DNA of 64,000 nucleotides from Camelimonas fluminis (GCF_014656355.1 NZ_BNCG01000003.1:1-64000); one strand, 5' to 3'. Shown: positions 1 to 9,952, counted from the first letter of the stretch. The notes: a model not told the origin generated them from the sequence alone. A program made the numbers and translations.

Positions 1-32
1 GAAATCTCGCGAAGGGGGAACCTCTTATGATT

Positions 33-1637
33 CTAGACGTTCGAAAACCGCTCTAGCGTTACGTAATCGGAATATATCCGGTTCTGTTTTACGTCATGCT
101 CGCCATCCCTGACGACGTAATACTCAGCGTAGAAGGCGCCCTGGTTCTGGGGCGAGCGCGGATCCGGCCCATAGCCGTACAGGGTGGCCCTGGCGTAGGT
201 CATCACCGTTTGGGCGGCGTCCAGATCCGCCTCGACAAGCAACTTCTTCTGGCTCAGCACATTGCCCGCGAACATCTCGGTCCAGAGACTCCAGCCCGAC
301 AGATAGATCGTCGAGACGAGCGTATCGCCGACCTGCGGCGTCCAGCCCCCGGCCTTTCCGACGGGAATCTGGAGATGCAAGTCATTCTGGATGGTGTTGG
401 CGTTCACCACCGGGCCTGCATCCTCAACCACCGGTCGCGGCAGGTCGCGCGGCTCGATCGTCTTGTCCGGCTTGAATTCACCAGGCTCGCCCACGCACTG
501 CAACGCCGCCGTGTGCAGTGACGTCACGCACCCTGCCTGCTGGGAGTTGACGACATAATACACGGTGTTCTGGCGCTCCTTGCCACCCTCATCTGTCGAA
601 TCCGACCGGAACAGGGCCTTGGCGAGCAACGCCTGCAAATCGACTGGCTCAACCTCATCCTGCGGGAACAGCAATGTCTGATACTGTACGTTGCGGCCAT
701 TCATAAAAACGAACAGATCGTAAGCCTGACCTTTCTCAAACACGTCTGCGGCAATGGAAAGGGGCACGAAACTTGCCTGAATGGAATCAAGATCATACTT
801 GCCATCCTTGTCGGCAAGATCAATCCGTGGCTCCTTGTAGCGGAAGTCGGGACTCGTGGCGTCGTAAACCGCCACCAGATCCATCGCGACTGGCGATGTG
901 GCCTGAGCGAAGCACCGTATGCCAAGACAAAGCGCCTTCTTCTTGGGCGCCAACGTCAGCCTCGCGACGCCATGGCTGTCCGTAACGCCACGAATGACGG
1001 GGCTGCCTGGCGCAACGTCCGAGGTCACCGGGACAGCTGTATGCTGCCGCGCCTCATCGACAAATGCATTGACCCGCTGGAAGGTATCGGGGTCCATGTC
1101 GCTTGACCAGAACACCACATAGTCAGGCACAGGGGCGCCCGCGGCGTCTGTCACAGCCGCCTTCATCACCACCTTGCTGACCACGGGCTCGTCCGCTTTC
1201 GCGTCGTCCGTCAGATTGACCGGGATGGCGGCCGCGTCGAGCGAACAGCTCACGTTGGCGGCGCTTCTCTGGAGGTCCCATTGCGCCCTGTCATCGCCGG
1301 TATAGCCGTTCAGGACGATGTCGAAACCGCATTCGCCGCCACGCCCGGTAGTCGGCGCAAAGGCATAGAAATCGCCCTGATACTGCGCCGGCTCCGAGCC
1401 ACTGACTTTCTGCAACGCAAGCGCCCAGTCGCCGCCCTTTTTCGGCAGGGTGTCGCTGTCGGGAGCGACGCCGCCGGACATGTTGATCTGGACGTCAATG
1501 GCGTTTGGCGGAAGGTTTTCATCGTCCACGGACGCCGTATAGGTCACGACGCAATGCACGATCTGGTTGCGAAAGATTTTCGCGCCAGAAGCAGGCAACA
1601 ACGTCATGGTCCCATTGTAAACCGGGCTGGTTGGCAT
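33..1637 (-). CDS. hypothetical protein with Ig-like (Big1-type) region
   Basis: I do not recognise a function. The protein (534 residues from the chosen start) has no signal peptide or membrane segment and looks beta-rich. Residues about 140 to 260 read like a bacterial Ig-like (invasin/Big1-type) domain, with VVMKAAVTDAAGAPVPDYVV and later GVTDSHGVARLTLAP, the usual pattern of a strand pair ending in a G-x-A-x-L-T strand. The C-terminal half is unassigned. The first in-frame ATG is at 1649, but the ATG at 1637 is preferred because GGAG lies 7 bases upstream of it. It is divergent from the RHS gene across 132 AT-rich bases. Similar predicted structure in the 967-residue protein downstream of the RHS gene suggests the three belong together. 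The link is inference. Confidence 0.7.
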   Translation of the reverse strand: MPTSPVYNGTMTLLPASGAKIFRNQIVHCVVTYTASVDDENLPPNAIDVQINMSGGVAPDSDTLPKKGGDWALALQKVSGSEPAQYQGDFYAFAPTTGRGGECGFDIVLNGYTGDDRAQWDLQRSAANVSCSLDAAAIPVNLTDDAKADEPVVSKVVMKAAVTDAAGAPVPDYVVFWSSDMDPDTFQRVNAFVDEARQHTAVPVTSDVAPGSPVIRGVTDSHGVARLTLAPKKKALCLGIRCFAQATSPVAMDLVAVYDATSPDFRYKEPRIDLADKDGKYDLDSIQASFVPLSIAADVFEKGQAYDLFVFMNGRNVQYQTLLFPQDEVEPVDLQALLAKALFRSDSTDEGGKERQNTVYYVVNSQQAGCVTSLHTAALQCVGEPGEFKPDKTIEPRDLPRPVVEDAGPVVNANTIQNDLHLQIPVGKAGGWTPQVGDTLVSTIYLSGWSLWTEMFAGNVLSQKKLLVEADLDAAQTVMTYARATLYGYGPDPRSPQNQGAFYAEYYVVRDGEHDVKQNRIYSDYVTLERFSNV

Positions 1638-1769
1638 GATGCACTCCATAAGCAGGCGTTAGCTCAATGAGAGTACACGCGACATCAATGAACACACACA
1701 AAAGGAAAGTACATACGATTTATCGATAGATCGCATGCTCTCAAACTAAAATGTATTTAATATCCTGCA
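1638..1769. promoter_or_regulatory. AT-rich divergent promoter region
   Basis: This short gap serves the 534-residue gene on the minus strand and the RHS gene on the plus strand. It is much richer in A and T than the flanking coding DNA. It contains the palindrome TATCGATA at 1721-1728 and TAAAAT/TATTTAAT hexamers near 1746-1762 that could act as -10 elements. No convincing -35 partner was found, so individual promoters are not called. Confidence 0.35.
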
Positions 1770-4700
1770 ATGACATCATGGGTTGATCCGCAACGATACG
1801 CAGGACGCCCGCCAATGGCCGCATATTTTTCCCATTCCGACAACTTCGTGAACAGCGTCTCGAGCAATGTCGACCCCCGCACCGGCATGTTCACCTGCAC
1901 GGCCACGCTCGGACACAGCTCCGAGAATATCTTTCGCGGCCCGAAGCTTCCGCTGATGATCGGTTATGCACCGTTCCAGTCCGAGAATTTCGGACTTGGA
2001 ACAGGCTGGACCTTTAACTTCAGCTCCTATGATTCAGCATCGGGCGTGCTCAACTGCATGAATGGCGAAAACTACACCGTTCAGCAAAACGGGCAACAAT
2101 ACAGCCTTAACCAGGCCAAGCTGACGTCACTGAAACTGTCGTCAGACGCCAGCTGGTACAGGGTTGATCACGGCGATGGAACCATCGAGATCCTGAAAGG
2201 CCCGGGCGACGCCCATACTGTCAAGGTTCCCGTCACGATTTACGCCCCAGGCGGCGCTGCCTTCAACCTCGACTGGCAGGAGGACCGCAACAATCCGGAC
2301 AGGTTGCTGATCAGCGCCATCCGGGACAACAACAACGTGAAAGTCCTGTCCGCGACCTACTCCCCGACCGGCTTCACCCTGACCCTGTGGCCTGGCTCGG
2401 CCAGCCAGGTGGTCTATGCCGGCGCCATCGCCATGGACCAGTTGCGCTCGCTCACCGCGACCGGCAAGGACGCTGGCGGAAAGCCGCAAAGCTGGGCGTG
2501 GACCTTCGGCTATGACACGTCGCCGTCGCAGGGACCGGTGCTCAATCAGGTCGCCTATCCTCTCGGAATGGTGGAACAGGTGGTCTACAGGATCTCCGGC
2601 CACGATTTTCCAAATGGCGGGCCGGGCACGCCACTGCCCTACGTGAGCAGCTTCACCCGCACCGCCCATGGGGGAGGGCCAGTGGAGACATTTGACTACG
2701 CATTCAGCACAAAGAATTTTCTTGGCGGTGGAGACGGACATTTCGGCTCAGCTTCACCGCTGTATAATCCCGCCATGGACAATTTGTACGCACATACTGG
2801 CGAAAGCCCGCCATATGCGTACACCTCCACCGTCACGCACAAGAATGGCGCCGCCACCCCTGTCGTCACCACACGCACTTATGATGTCTTTCACCGGCTG
2901 GTTTCCGAGATCGAGGCTTATGAAAAGAATACATCGCGCCAGCGCGTGACGGACTATTACGGCAATTCACTGAATGATTTCACGAGCCAGCCGAACAACT
3001 ACCAGCTTCCGCGAAGCGTGACGACGACCTATGCGGCTCCGCGCGGGCCGGACGGGACCGGCGGCAAGCGGGCGGAGACCACCACCTTCGCCTATGACGC
3101 CCAGGACGGCGTCCGCACCATGATGCAGACCCCCGACGGCGTCATCACGGACTACGTCTATTACGACGCCCGCAACAACCAGACCACAACCACCGACGGC
3201 TTCACCTACGCCTGCCCCGACAGCCTCTCGGGACGCAAACGCCACGTCAAAACCATCACCATCACCTATCCCGCGACAAGGGACAGCGCCGGAAACCCCC
3301 TCGACGCGCGCACCGAACTGCACGAATTCGCATGGGACAAGATCCCCATTCCCGGCGGGGGACAGACCAGCGGACCCGCCCCCTACGCCGTCGTTCCCAC
3401 AAACGTCCGCTCGTCAACACTCGACCACGGCAAGACCATCGCAGACGGCGTCAAGACAAAGCTCCGCCTCCTCACCATCGCCTATGTCACAACCGGCGCC
3501 GACCTCGGACGCATCAGCAACGTCACCGAGCAACTGCCCGACGAACACGGGGCATTCCGCGACGTCGCGGCGCTCGCCATGACCTACGACACAACCGCCG
3601 ACACTTTCACCGAGACCATGGCCTTCACCGGCCACGCCGGCACAACCGCAACCGCGACCGCCAGCCGCTCGTTCTGCGTCCGCACCGGACAGGTCACCCG
3701 AAGCGTCAGCGAACTCGGCGTCGCCACAACACGCGTCTACGACTGGCTCGGCCGCATCCAGACCCTCACCGCTGCCGAAGGTTCGCCCTACGCCCACATC
3801 ACCAGTTGCGCCTACACCCTCGCAAAACGCGGCGCCGACGCCGTCGCAACCCTCTCCGCAACCCTCGACGACAACGCCGGACGCAAGGCCCGCCTCGCCC
3901 TCGACGGAGCCGGACGCCTCATCGCCATCGACAGGGGCAACGGAGCCCCGGGCGGAGCCGACCAGTGGCTCAACGTCGCAAACGCCTCCTATGACGCACT
4001 CGGAAGGCCCGACACCGCCACCATCCTCGATTACGTCGCCGGAACCACCGCCCCGACAAGCGCCAGCAGCGGATCCTTCGGCTATGACAGCTGGACGCTC
4101 AACAACCTGCGACAGGTCACCGCGGGGCCATGGAGCCGCGACGACTTCGACCCCGTAGCCCTTAAGGGCGTCGCCTCCTGGACACGCAACGTCGACCCCG
4201 GCAACGCCGGCAGGGCCGTCACCGCATACGACACCCTCCAGACGCCCTTCTCGGTCACCCGCATCACCGCAAGCGGCCGCACCGACGGCGCATCCGCCAT
4301 GAGCCATGACGGACGCAAGCGCCTGCGCCTCCACGCCGACGAGGCCGGCAACATCACCCGCGCCAGCCATGACGACTGGAACCGCCCCACAACCCTCAAC
4401 CTCGCCGACAGCACCCGCGTCGACGTCGCCTACGACACCGCCTTCACCAAAGCCCTGCCAACCGCCATCAGCATCAACAGCGCCACCGTCGCCACGCGCA
4501 CCCATGACGGCCTCGGCCGCGTCACCAGCCAGACATGGGGAAACCAGGCCGCCACATGGTCCTATGACGGGGCCGCAACACGCCCCGCATCCCACGCCAT
4601 CGCCGGCGGCAACACCGTCGACTGCACCTATGTCAGCGAACTGGGAGAGGCCGTCAGATCCCGGACCGTCAGGAAAGGAAGCCTTTCCCACGCCTTCACC

Positions 4701-6626
4701 TATTACGACAACGACGACCCGGCGAAAAACCCGGCGGGACGTCTCAGGACAGCAACCCAGACCGACAAAAACGACCCCGGAAACTGCTCGACCATCACCC
4801 GCACCTATGACGCATGGGGCCTGCTCAGCTCCGAGCAGATCACCATGGCCGGCAAGGATCTCGGCACCGCCTCATGGACATACACCGCCATCGGCAGGCC
4901 CCGCACCTACACCGACCCGACAGGGCGCACATACACCTTCGCCTATGACGCCAATGGCCGCCTCAAGACCGCCAGCAATGGCTCCCTCCGCAGCGGCGGC
5001 TCCACCATCGCCTACGTCCATGACGACGCCAGCGGACGCATCACCGGGTGGAGCGTCTCGAAAGGCGGAGCCGCCCTCGCCACCGCCACCATCGCCTATG
5101 ACGACTTCGGCCGCGAGACATACCGCACCATCGCCATCGCCGGCGGCGATGCGCTCACCATCACCGGCGGCGACTCCATCGCAAACGCCAGCCAGAAATA
5201 CGGCCCCAACAGCCTCGTCGCCAAAACCAGCGTCCTGCTCAACAAAAGCGTCGTCCAGCAGAACACCTACGCCTACGACAAGCGCCTGCGCCTCAGCCGC
5301 GTCGTCTGCGCCGGCGCACATCCGCCCGCCACACGCGACGGAACCCCCATCGCCGCCATCGCTTACGCCTACGACGCCTGCAACAACATCACCGCCATCA
5401 CCCGCAGCCCGGCACTCGGAGACGCCGAAATCACCAGCTGCGGCTACGACGCCGCCAACCCCTTCGTGCTCAATACGCTCGACGGCCAGACCGTGACATC
5501 CGACGCCGCCGGAGCCATCACCGCAATGGGCCGGCGCGTCTTCACCCATGACGGCTTCGGACGCCTCGCCAGCGTCGCCGAAAACGGCGTCGCCATCGCC
5601 ACCTACCGTTACGACGCCCTCAACCGGCTCATCTGCCAGATCCCCGCAGAAGGCGACCCGAGGTACTTCTTCTACGCGGGCGACGCCCTCGCAGCCATCG
5701 TCGACGCCGCCGATGGCGACATCGCTGGCGGCGAGGCAACCTCATGGCTCCACGCCGCAGGCGGAGCAGCCATCGAGGAGGGGCCACTGGGAACCACCAT
5801 CATCGCCGCCGACGCCGCAGGAACCGTCACCGGATGGGCCCCACCAGCCACAAGGACCTTCACAACAATCCCCTACGAACCCTACGGAGCCGCTCCCCCA
5901 AACCTCCCCGCCAGCGCTCCCCTGCTCGGCTACAACGGCCAATACCGCGACGCCGCAACCGGACTCCAGCACCTCGGCAACGGATACAGGCCATATGACC
6001 CCGCCATCGGCAGGTTCATCGCGCCAGACAGCGAAAGCCCCTTCGGAAAAGGCGGACACAACCCCTTCGCATACTGCGACAACGATCCGGTAAACTTCAA
6101 TGATCCAACGGGGCAGGCGAAATGGTGGAAAGTGCTGCTGTGGAGCGTGGTGACCGTCGCCGCCGCTGTCGCCACTGTCGCCGCCGTCGCGGCGATCGCC
6201 ACCACCGGAATTGGCCTGGGCCTTGTCGCGGGCGTTGTGGCCGCGACTTCATTCACCATCTGGGGCGCGACCGGGATCGCCGACCAGTTCCTCGACGACG
6301 GCGCCGCCAGCTACGATACGCCCTCTTCCGGCAGCGCGGCGAACGGCGACGCCAAAGCCGCCAACACCGTGCATGAGATCCATAAATGGAGTTTCCTGGT
6401 GGGGCTTGGCGGCCTGTTTGGAAGCAGGGGCGGCAGCGCCGCCGACACCGGAAGCGCCGCCAGCACGGCCGGGAGCGCGGCGACAGCTCCACACGCATTG
6501 ATGGCCGCCGCACCGACGACCCCGGCGTCACCGCAAGACCAGACGCTGGCGTCGCCGCGCCCCGCCAGCCGCGCCCCCCCGACAACGCTCGCCGACGCCC
6601 ACCAACCAGGGCCTGTCAGGGCATGA
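1770..6626 (+). CDS. RHS/YD-repeat protein with glycine/alanine-rich membrane-like tip
   Basis: Large RHS-family protein (1618 residues). The N-terminal 100 residues carry the opening of an RHS barrel (SSNVDPRTGMFTC, then GPKLPLMIGY and GTGW). Many YD repeats follow, such as FAYDANGRLKTASNG and YAYDKRLRLSRV, to about residue 1365. The conserved RHS core lies at about 1368-1448 (GYNGQYRDAATGLQHLGNGY, PAIGRFIAPD, ending DPTGQ). The variable tip (about 1449-1618) begins with a 50-residue Ala/Val/Gly hydrophobic stretch and ends in low-complexity Ala/Pro sequence. No PAAR domain, signal peptide, recognised toxin domain or DPxGxxG-type cleavage motif was seen, and no immunity gene is obvious. Leu codons are mostly CTC in the core but CTG at both ends. 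The 3' end may be frameshifted (see findings). Confidence 0.9.
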   Translation: MTSWVDPQRYAGRPPMAAYFSHSDNFVNSVSSNVDPRTGMFTCTATLGHSSENIFRGPKLPLMIGYAPFQSENFGLGTGWTFNFSSYDSASGVLNCMNGENYTVQQNGQQYSLNQAKLTSLKLSSDASWYRVDHGDGTIEILKGPGDAHTVKVPVTIYAPGGAAFNLDWQEDRNNPDRLLISAIRDNNNVKVLSATYSPTGFTLTLWPGSASQVVYAGAIAMDQLRSLTATGKDAGGKPQSWAWTFGYDTSPSQGPVLNQVAYPLGMVEQVVYRISGHDFPNGGPGTPLPYVSSFTRTAHGGGPVETFDYAFSTKNFLGGGDGHFGSASPLYNPAMDNLYAHTGESPPYAYTSTVTHKNGAATPVVTTRTYDVFHRLVSEIEAYEKNTSRQRVTDYYGNSLNDFTSQPNNYQLPRSVTTTYAAPRGPDGTGGKRAETTTFAYDAQDGVRTMMQTPDGVITDYVYYDARNNQTTTTDGFTYACPDSLSGRKRHVKTITITYPATRDSAGNPLDARTELHEFAWDKIPIPGGGQTSGPAPYAVVPTNVRSSTLDHGKTIADGVKTKLRLLTIAYVTTGADLGRISNVTEQLPDEHGAFRDVAALAMTYDTTADTFTETMAFTGHAGTTATATASRSFCVRTGQVTRSVSELGVATTRVYDWLGRIQTLTAAEGSPYAHITSCAYTLAKRGADAVATLSATLDDNAGRKARLALDGAGRLIAIDRGNGAPGGADQWLNVANASYDALGRPDTATILDYVAGTTAPTSASSGSFGYDSWTLNNLRQVTAGPWSRDDFDPVALKGVASWTRNVDPGNAGRAVTAYDTLQTPFSVTRITASGRTDGASAMSHDGRKRLRLHADEAGNITRASHDDWNRPTTLNLADSTRVDVAYDTAFTKALPTAISINSATVATRTHDGLGRVTSQTWGNQAATWSYDGAATRPASHAIAGGNTVDCTYVSELGEAVRSRTVRKGSLSHAFTYYDNDDPAKNPAGRLRTATQTDKNDPGNCSTITRTYDAWGLLSSEQITMAGKDLGTASWTYTAIGRPRTYTDPTGRTYTFAYDANGRLKTASNGSLRSGGSTIAYVHDDASGRITGWSVSKGGAALATATIAYDDFGRETYRTIAIAGGDALTITGGDSIANASQKYGPNSLVAKTSVLLNKSVVQQNTYAYDKRLRLSRVVCAGAHPPATRDGTPIAAIAYAYDACNNITAITRSPALGDAEITSCGYDAANPFVLNTLDGQTVTSDAAGAITAMGRRVFTHDGFGRLASVAENGVAIATYRYDALNRLICQIPAEGDPRYFFYAGDALAAIVDAADGDIAGGEATSWLHAAGGAAIEEGPLGTTIIAADAAGTVTGWAPPATRTFTTIPYEPYGAAPPNLPASAPLLGYNGQYRDAATGLQHLGNGYRPYDPAIGRFIAPDSESPFGKGGHNPFAYCDNDPVNFNDPTGQAKWWKVLLWSVVTVAAAVATVAAVAAIATTGIGLGLVAGVVAATSFTIWGATGIADQFLDDGAASYDTPSSGSAANGDAKAANTVHEIHKWSFLVGLGGLFGSRGGSAADTGSAASTAGSAATAPHALMAAAPTTPASPQDQTLASPRPASRAPPTTLADAHQPGPVRA
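6574..6580 (+). repeat. C7 homopolymer tract in the RHS 3' end
   Basis: Seven consecutive C residues lie 15 codons before the RHS stop. Losing one C would move translation into a frame reading PTPTNQGLSGHDNHTPVHGP and would remove the TGA at 6624-6626. Homopolymers of this length are common slip sites; whether this one slips is not known. Confidence 0.6.
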
Positions 6627-6947
6627 CAACCACACGCCCGTTCATGGGCCCGGCCTGCTCCCGACCGACCTCACCTCACCTCACCTGGCGATCACAATGA
6701 CGCATTCACCAGCGACATCTTTCCCGACGGCAGCCCGGCCCGGCAACGCCACTGGCGACGCCCGGCGCATGTGGCCCACGTCTGGCCGCCAGGGCATGAC
6801 GGAAACGTCTTCCAGGCTCTCCATGGCGCGAAAACCACGCGAACGCACAAAATTCAATAAAACCGGAAATAATATGCACGAAACATGAAATAAGACGCCT
6901 TAAATCCAAATAAATATTTCAATTTATTCTTCTACAAGGAATTGATC
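6627..6947. other. gap after the RHS gene, with probable out-of-frame RHS tail
   Basis: About 320 bases without a normal start. In the RHS frame the sequence is open for 77 codons after the TGA, reading for example GDHNDAFTSDIFPDGSPA and HDGNVFQALHGAKTTRTH, with codons that look used (GGC, GAC, CAC, ATC). A second frame is open to 6888. From about 6840 onward the DNA is very AT-rich and probably holds the promoter of the 967-residue gene. It reads either as a decayed or alternative RHS tail or as non-coding DNA. Confidence 0.4.
6668..6686 (+). repeat. 5-bp tandem repeat (ACCTC)3-ACCT
   Basis: Three copies of ACCTC plus ACCT lie just after the annotated RHS stop. Removing one 5-base unit would join the +1 frame read before it to the original RHS frame after it, which stays open until TAA at 6858-6860. 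Confidence 0.6.
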
Positions 6948-9851
6948 ATGAGCGGCAGCGACGACACCCAGTCACATGGCGACTACGCCCTGAATCTGAA
7001 GGGTGGAGCCATGGACGTGCCCATCCTCAATGACAGCGGCGCCCCGAACGGCGTCATGCTCACCGCCACACTGACGCGCGCCAGTCAACCCTGCCCCGGC
7101 GCCCTGGTCGTATTTGAAATTTTCATGCCAGACCACAAGTCAGGCGTTCCTGACGATCAGCAAGCGCGCCTCTATCCCTCCGACTCCGGCACGGACTCCC
7201 AGACATACTCGGCATTAACCGACCGGGGCGGCAAAGCCACCGTCACGGTGTATGACGGCAGCGCTGGGGAAGTTGAGGTCATTGCATCCTACACCACCCC
7301 CACCGACGACAGCCTTGGCCCGACCAACACCATCGGCTTTATCGCACCCAAAGCCGACAAGCTCGCCGTAAAGCTTGATCCCGAAACGACAACGATGGCC
7401 AGCGTCATTACGGTCGCCGCGACTGCGACCACCAAGACTGACGTTCCCGTGCCTGGAACGCTCATCGACATGACCCTGCCCCTCAAGGGCCAGGCGGCGT
7501 TCTGCGACAGCATGGGAACGATGCTGACAGACGAATTCGGTAAGCCGCTGTATAAATGCAGCGTTACAGCCAATAGAGATGGCGTCGCCACAGCGCATTT
7601 CACCTCAGCGCTGTGGAGCAGCGGAAATATCACTGCTGGGATCGAGGATCCGGACCAATCCATTGACAAACAGGAGCGACAATACACCTTTGGATACAGC
7701 AATGACGTCGAAGCCATTTTCGACGACACCGTGGTTGTCGACAGCACTGGCGCCACGCGACTGACCGAGAACAGCGGCAGCAGCAGCGGCTCCCAGGTCG
7801 CCCCCGTGGCGCCGGCTGACGGCCACAGCCGGCTGCGCATCAGCGGCTGGGTCCAGTTCAGGACCGGGCCAAGGCCGCTCGGGGGAAACCCTTCCGTTAT
7901 TCTCAAGGCCAGTGGGGAGCGGGCTTCATTCAGCAACCATGATCTGGACACGCCGGATCAGATTACCCTGGCCTGTCAGGATCACGTCAGGGACGGACAA
8001 TCATATCCCGGCTATTTCACAGCCGAACTGACCAGCGATCTTCCGGAAACCGGCCATGTCAAGGTAACGGTGGACCGCGATGTCGATGCTGACGGGAACC
8101 CACTCACCGACCCGCCGCCGGCCGAACCGGCGACCATTGCCTATGAATTCAGGGACGCATGGTCAAGCGTCATCAACATCGCGATTACGTCCGCCAACAC
8201 GGAAACCAGCTACGCTATCTACGCCAACGGCCTGCATCAGGCCGAGATCATCCTGTCGTTCGACCTCGTCTCCGCGGCTGGAGACGACCTCATCCCCCAG
8301 GCGGCCTGTCCGACCGTGGCTGAGCTGGCCGCGCGGGTGCTGTTTCTCGACTATGCCAGCGGCGACGCCATTGCCCGACTGACGCCCGGCGCGCCGTGGC
8401 CAGAGAATACGGCCTGGGGGTTTGACGACGTCGCCAATCCATACAGCAAGAAAAGCCTTGGCGACGCCACGCCGATGGCGGTTCTTGACGCCGCCGCCTC
8501 GACGATCAGCAATGGCAGGGCCCGGCTTTATTTCTATATCCGGCACGGCGTCGCCACCAATCTTGATCGCATGACGCTGGGCGTCGAGATCAGTCCGACA
8601 GGTTGCTATCTGGACGACACGGTAACCTTGCAGAACGCTCCCGCCATAAGCTACTCACAAGCGGGCAGGACGCTGAAGGCGCCGCTCCTCATCATCACTC
8701 CGGTAGCGCCGCCAAAACTGGGCCTCGGCAGCCTCTCCTGCACCGGCGCGCCGACAAGCAGCGACAGGCAAAACGAAGACGGACCGGCCAATGATGCAGC
8801 GAGATCTGAATACAAGGAAAACTACTATCGGCAAATAGATTATGTAATTTCCCCATCGGCAGAATTTACGGATACGCACTATATTACAGAAGTCACCTTC
8901 GCGCTTCAAAACGCCAATGCGCTGGGAAATGACAACTGCTATTCATCCATCACAAACGGGCTTTATGATTACCGCCTGTATCTGTGGCCGTCGGACGCAC
9001 TGAAATTCACTGGCAAAACCAGGCCCGGACGGGACGGCTCCTACGGCATGAAGAGCAACATCGACTACGGCGCAACGTTCGACCCTGCGGATGTTGATAT
9101 AGAGAACGCCATCACCGTCACCCGTTATATCGGGTTCGGCGCCACGCTCCACGGTCGCTACGTCCGGACCGACATCAATCTGGTGATGACGGATGAGTAT
9201 GGCAATGCGTATCCAATCTGCCTGCCCGCCGACACGACGCCGCCGCAGTACAACCTGACGACCATGAGCGACTGGAACCCCGCCCGTCCAGGAACAGGCG
9301 GAACCAACGCATCCGATACGACCGACAGTGCGCAGAGTTATCCGGTTGGCGGGGCCGAGATTTCATACAACATCAGCAGCCGGCGCCCCGCGCCGAGCAG
9401 CGCTTTGGCGTCGGCGACCGTCGCGGATCTGACCTTCCAGAACGTCATGGCCGACACGGCGACAACGTCCATGACCATAAATCTGGTCGGCGTCTACAAC
9501 ATCAGCGGCTCCGCGACGACGATCTCTCCGGTATTCAGCATGTCATTCGACAATGACACCGCCTGCAAGCGCGCCATCGTTTATGACAGCGCCTTTTCCG
9601 GCGCCCTCATCTGCGCGCCGGCCTCCTGGAACAGCAGCAGCACCACCCGAAACGTGACGCTTCGCCCGGTCTGGTCGAAGGAAGCCGTGCTTGTCGGCGT
9701 CAATCCCGGCCAGTCCAGCGATTCCAGCATGCCCGCGACCGACAATGGCGCCGTCACATACGCCGCGCTGCCCGACAGCCCGGGAAACGCCGTTCTCCTG
9801 AAGGCCTGGGCCAAAGGCGATGCGTCGCTGCTCTGGAAAATGGGGACCTGA
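6948..9851 (+). CDS. large Ig-like-domain protein of unknown function
   Basis: 967 residues, no recognised family. Two N-terminal segments look like bacterial Ig-like (Big1/invasin) repeats: residues about 25-130 (LTATLTRASQPCPGALVVFE, then ALTDRGGKATVTVYDG) and about 135-250 (KADKLAVKLDPETTTMASVI, then VTANRDGVATAHFTS). The remaining 700 residues are Ser/Thr/Asp-rich and beta-like, with scattered single cysteines. There is no signal peptide, anchor or transmembrane segment, so export would need a non-Sec route or lysis. The start is the ATG at 6948, 7 bases after AAGGA; an in-frame TTG at 6942 lacks a site. It follows the RHS gene on the same strand. A role as partner or carrier of the RHS protein is a guess. 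Confidence 0.75.
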   Translation: MSGSDDTQSHGDYALNLKGGAMDVPILNDSGAPNGVMLTATLTRASQPCPGALVVFEIFMPDHKSGVPDDQQARLYPSDSGTDSQTYSALTDRGGKATVTVYDGSAGEVEVIASYTTPTDDSLGPTNTIGFIAPKADKLAVKLDPETTTMASVITVAATATTKTDVPVPGTLIDMTLPLKGQAAFCDSMGTMLTDEFGKPLYKCSVTANRDGVATAHFTSALWSSGNITAGIEDPDQSIDKQERQYTFGYSNDVEAIFDDTVVVDSTGATRLTENSGSSSGSQVAPVAPADGHSRLRISGWVQFRTGPRPLGGNPSVILKASGERASFSNHDLDTPDQITLACQDHVRDGQSYPGYFTAELTSDLPETGHVKVTVDRDVDADGNPLTDPPPAEPATIAYEFRDAWSSVINIAITSANTETSYAIYANGLHQAEIILSFDLVSAAGDDLIPQAACPTVAELAARVLFLDYASGDAIARLTPGAPWPENTAWGFDDVANPYSKKSLGDATPMAVLDAAASTISNGRARLYFYIRHGVATNLDRMTLGVEISPTGCYLDDTVTLQNAPAISYSQAGRTLKAPLLIITPVAPPKLGLGSLSCTGAPTSSDRQNEDGPANDAARSEYKENYYRQIDYVISPSAEFTDTHYITEVTFALQNANALGNDNCYSSITNGLYDYRLYLWPSDALKFTGKTRPGRDGSYGMKSNIDYGATFDPADVDIENAITVTRYIGFGATLHGRYVRTDINLVMTDEYGNAYPICLPADTTPPQYNLTTMSDWNPARPGTGGTNASDTTDSAQSYPVGGAEISYNISSRRPAPSSALASATVADLTFQNVMADTATTSMTINLVGVYNISGSATTISPVFSMSFDNDTACKRAIVYDSAFSGALICAPASWNSSSTTRNVTLRPVWSKEAVLVGVNPGQSSDSSMPATDNGAVTYAALPDSPGNAVLLKAWAKGDASLLWKMGT

Positions 9852-9952
9852 GGCCTGGGGCGACGTCGGCGCATCCGCGACCTGCAAAGCGCGAGCGCCG
9901 CCGGGGCGAAGCCCACTTCGCGTGCGGACCATACGTCAACTCAAGCAGATGG

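Noticed and set aside
6697-6888. 63-residue independent gene after the RHS gene
   Set aside because: No ribosome site. It is better explained as an out-of-frame continuation of the RHS tail, reported as a finding instead.
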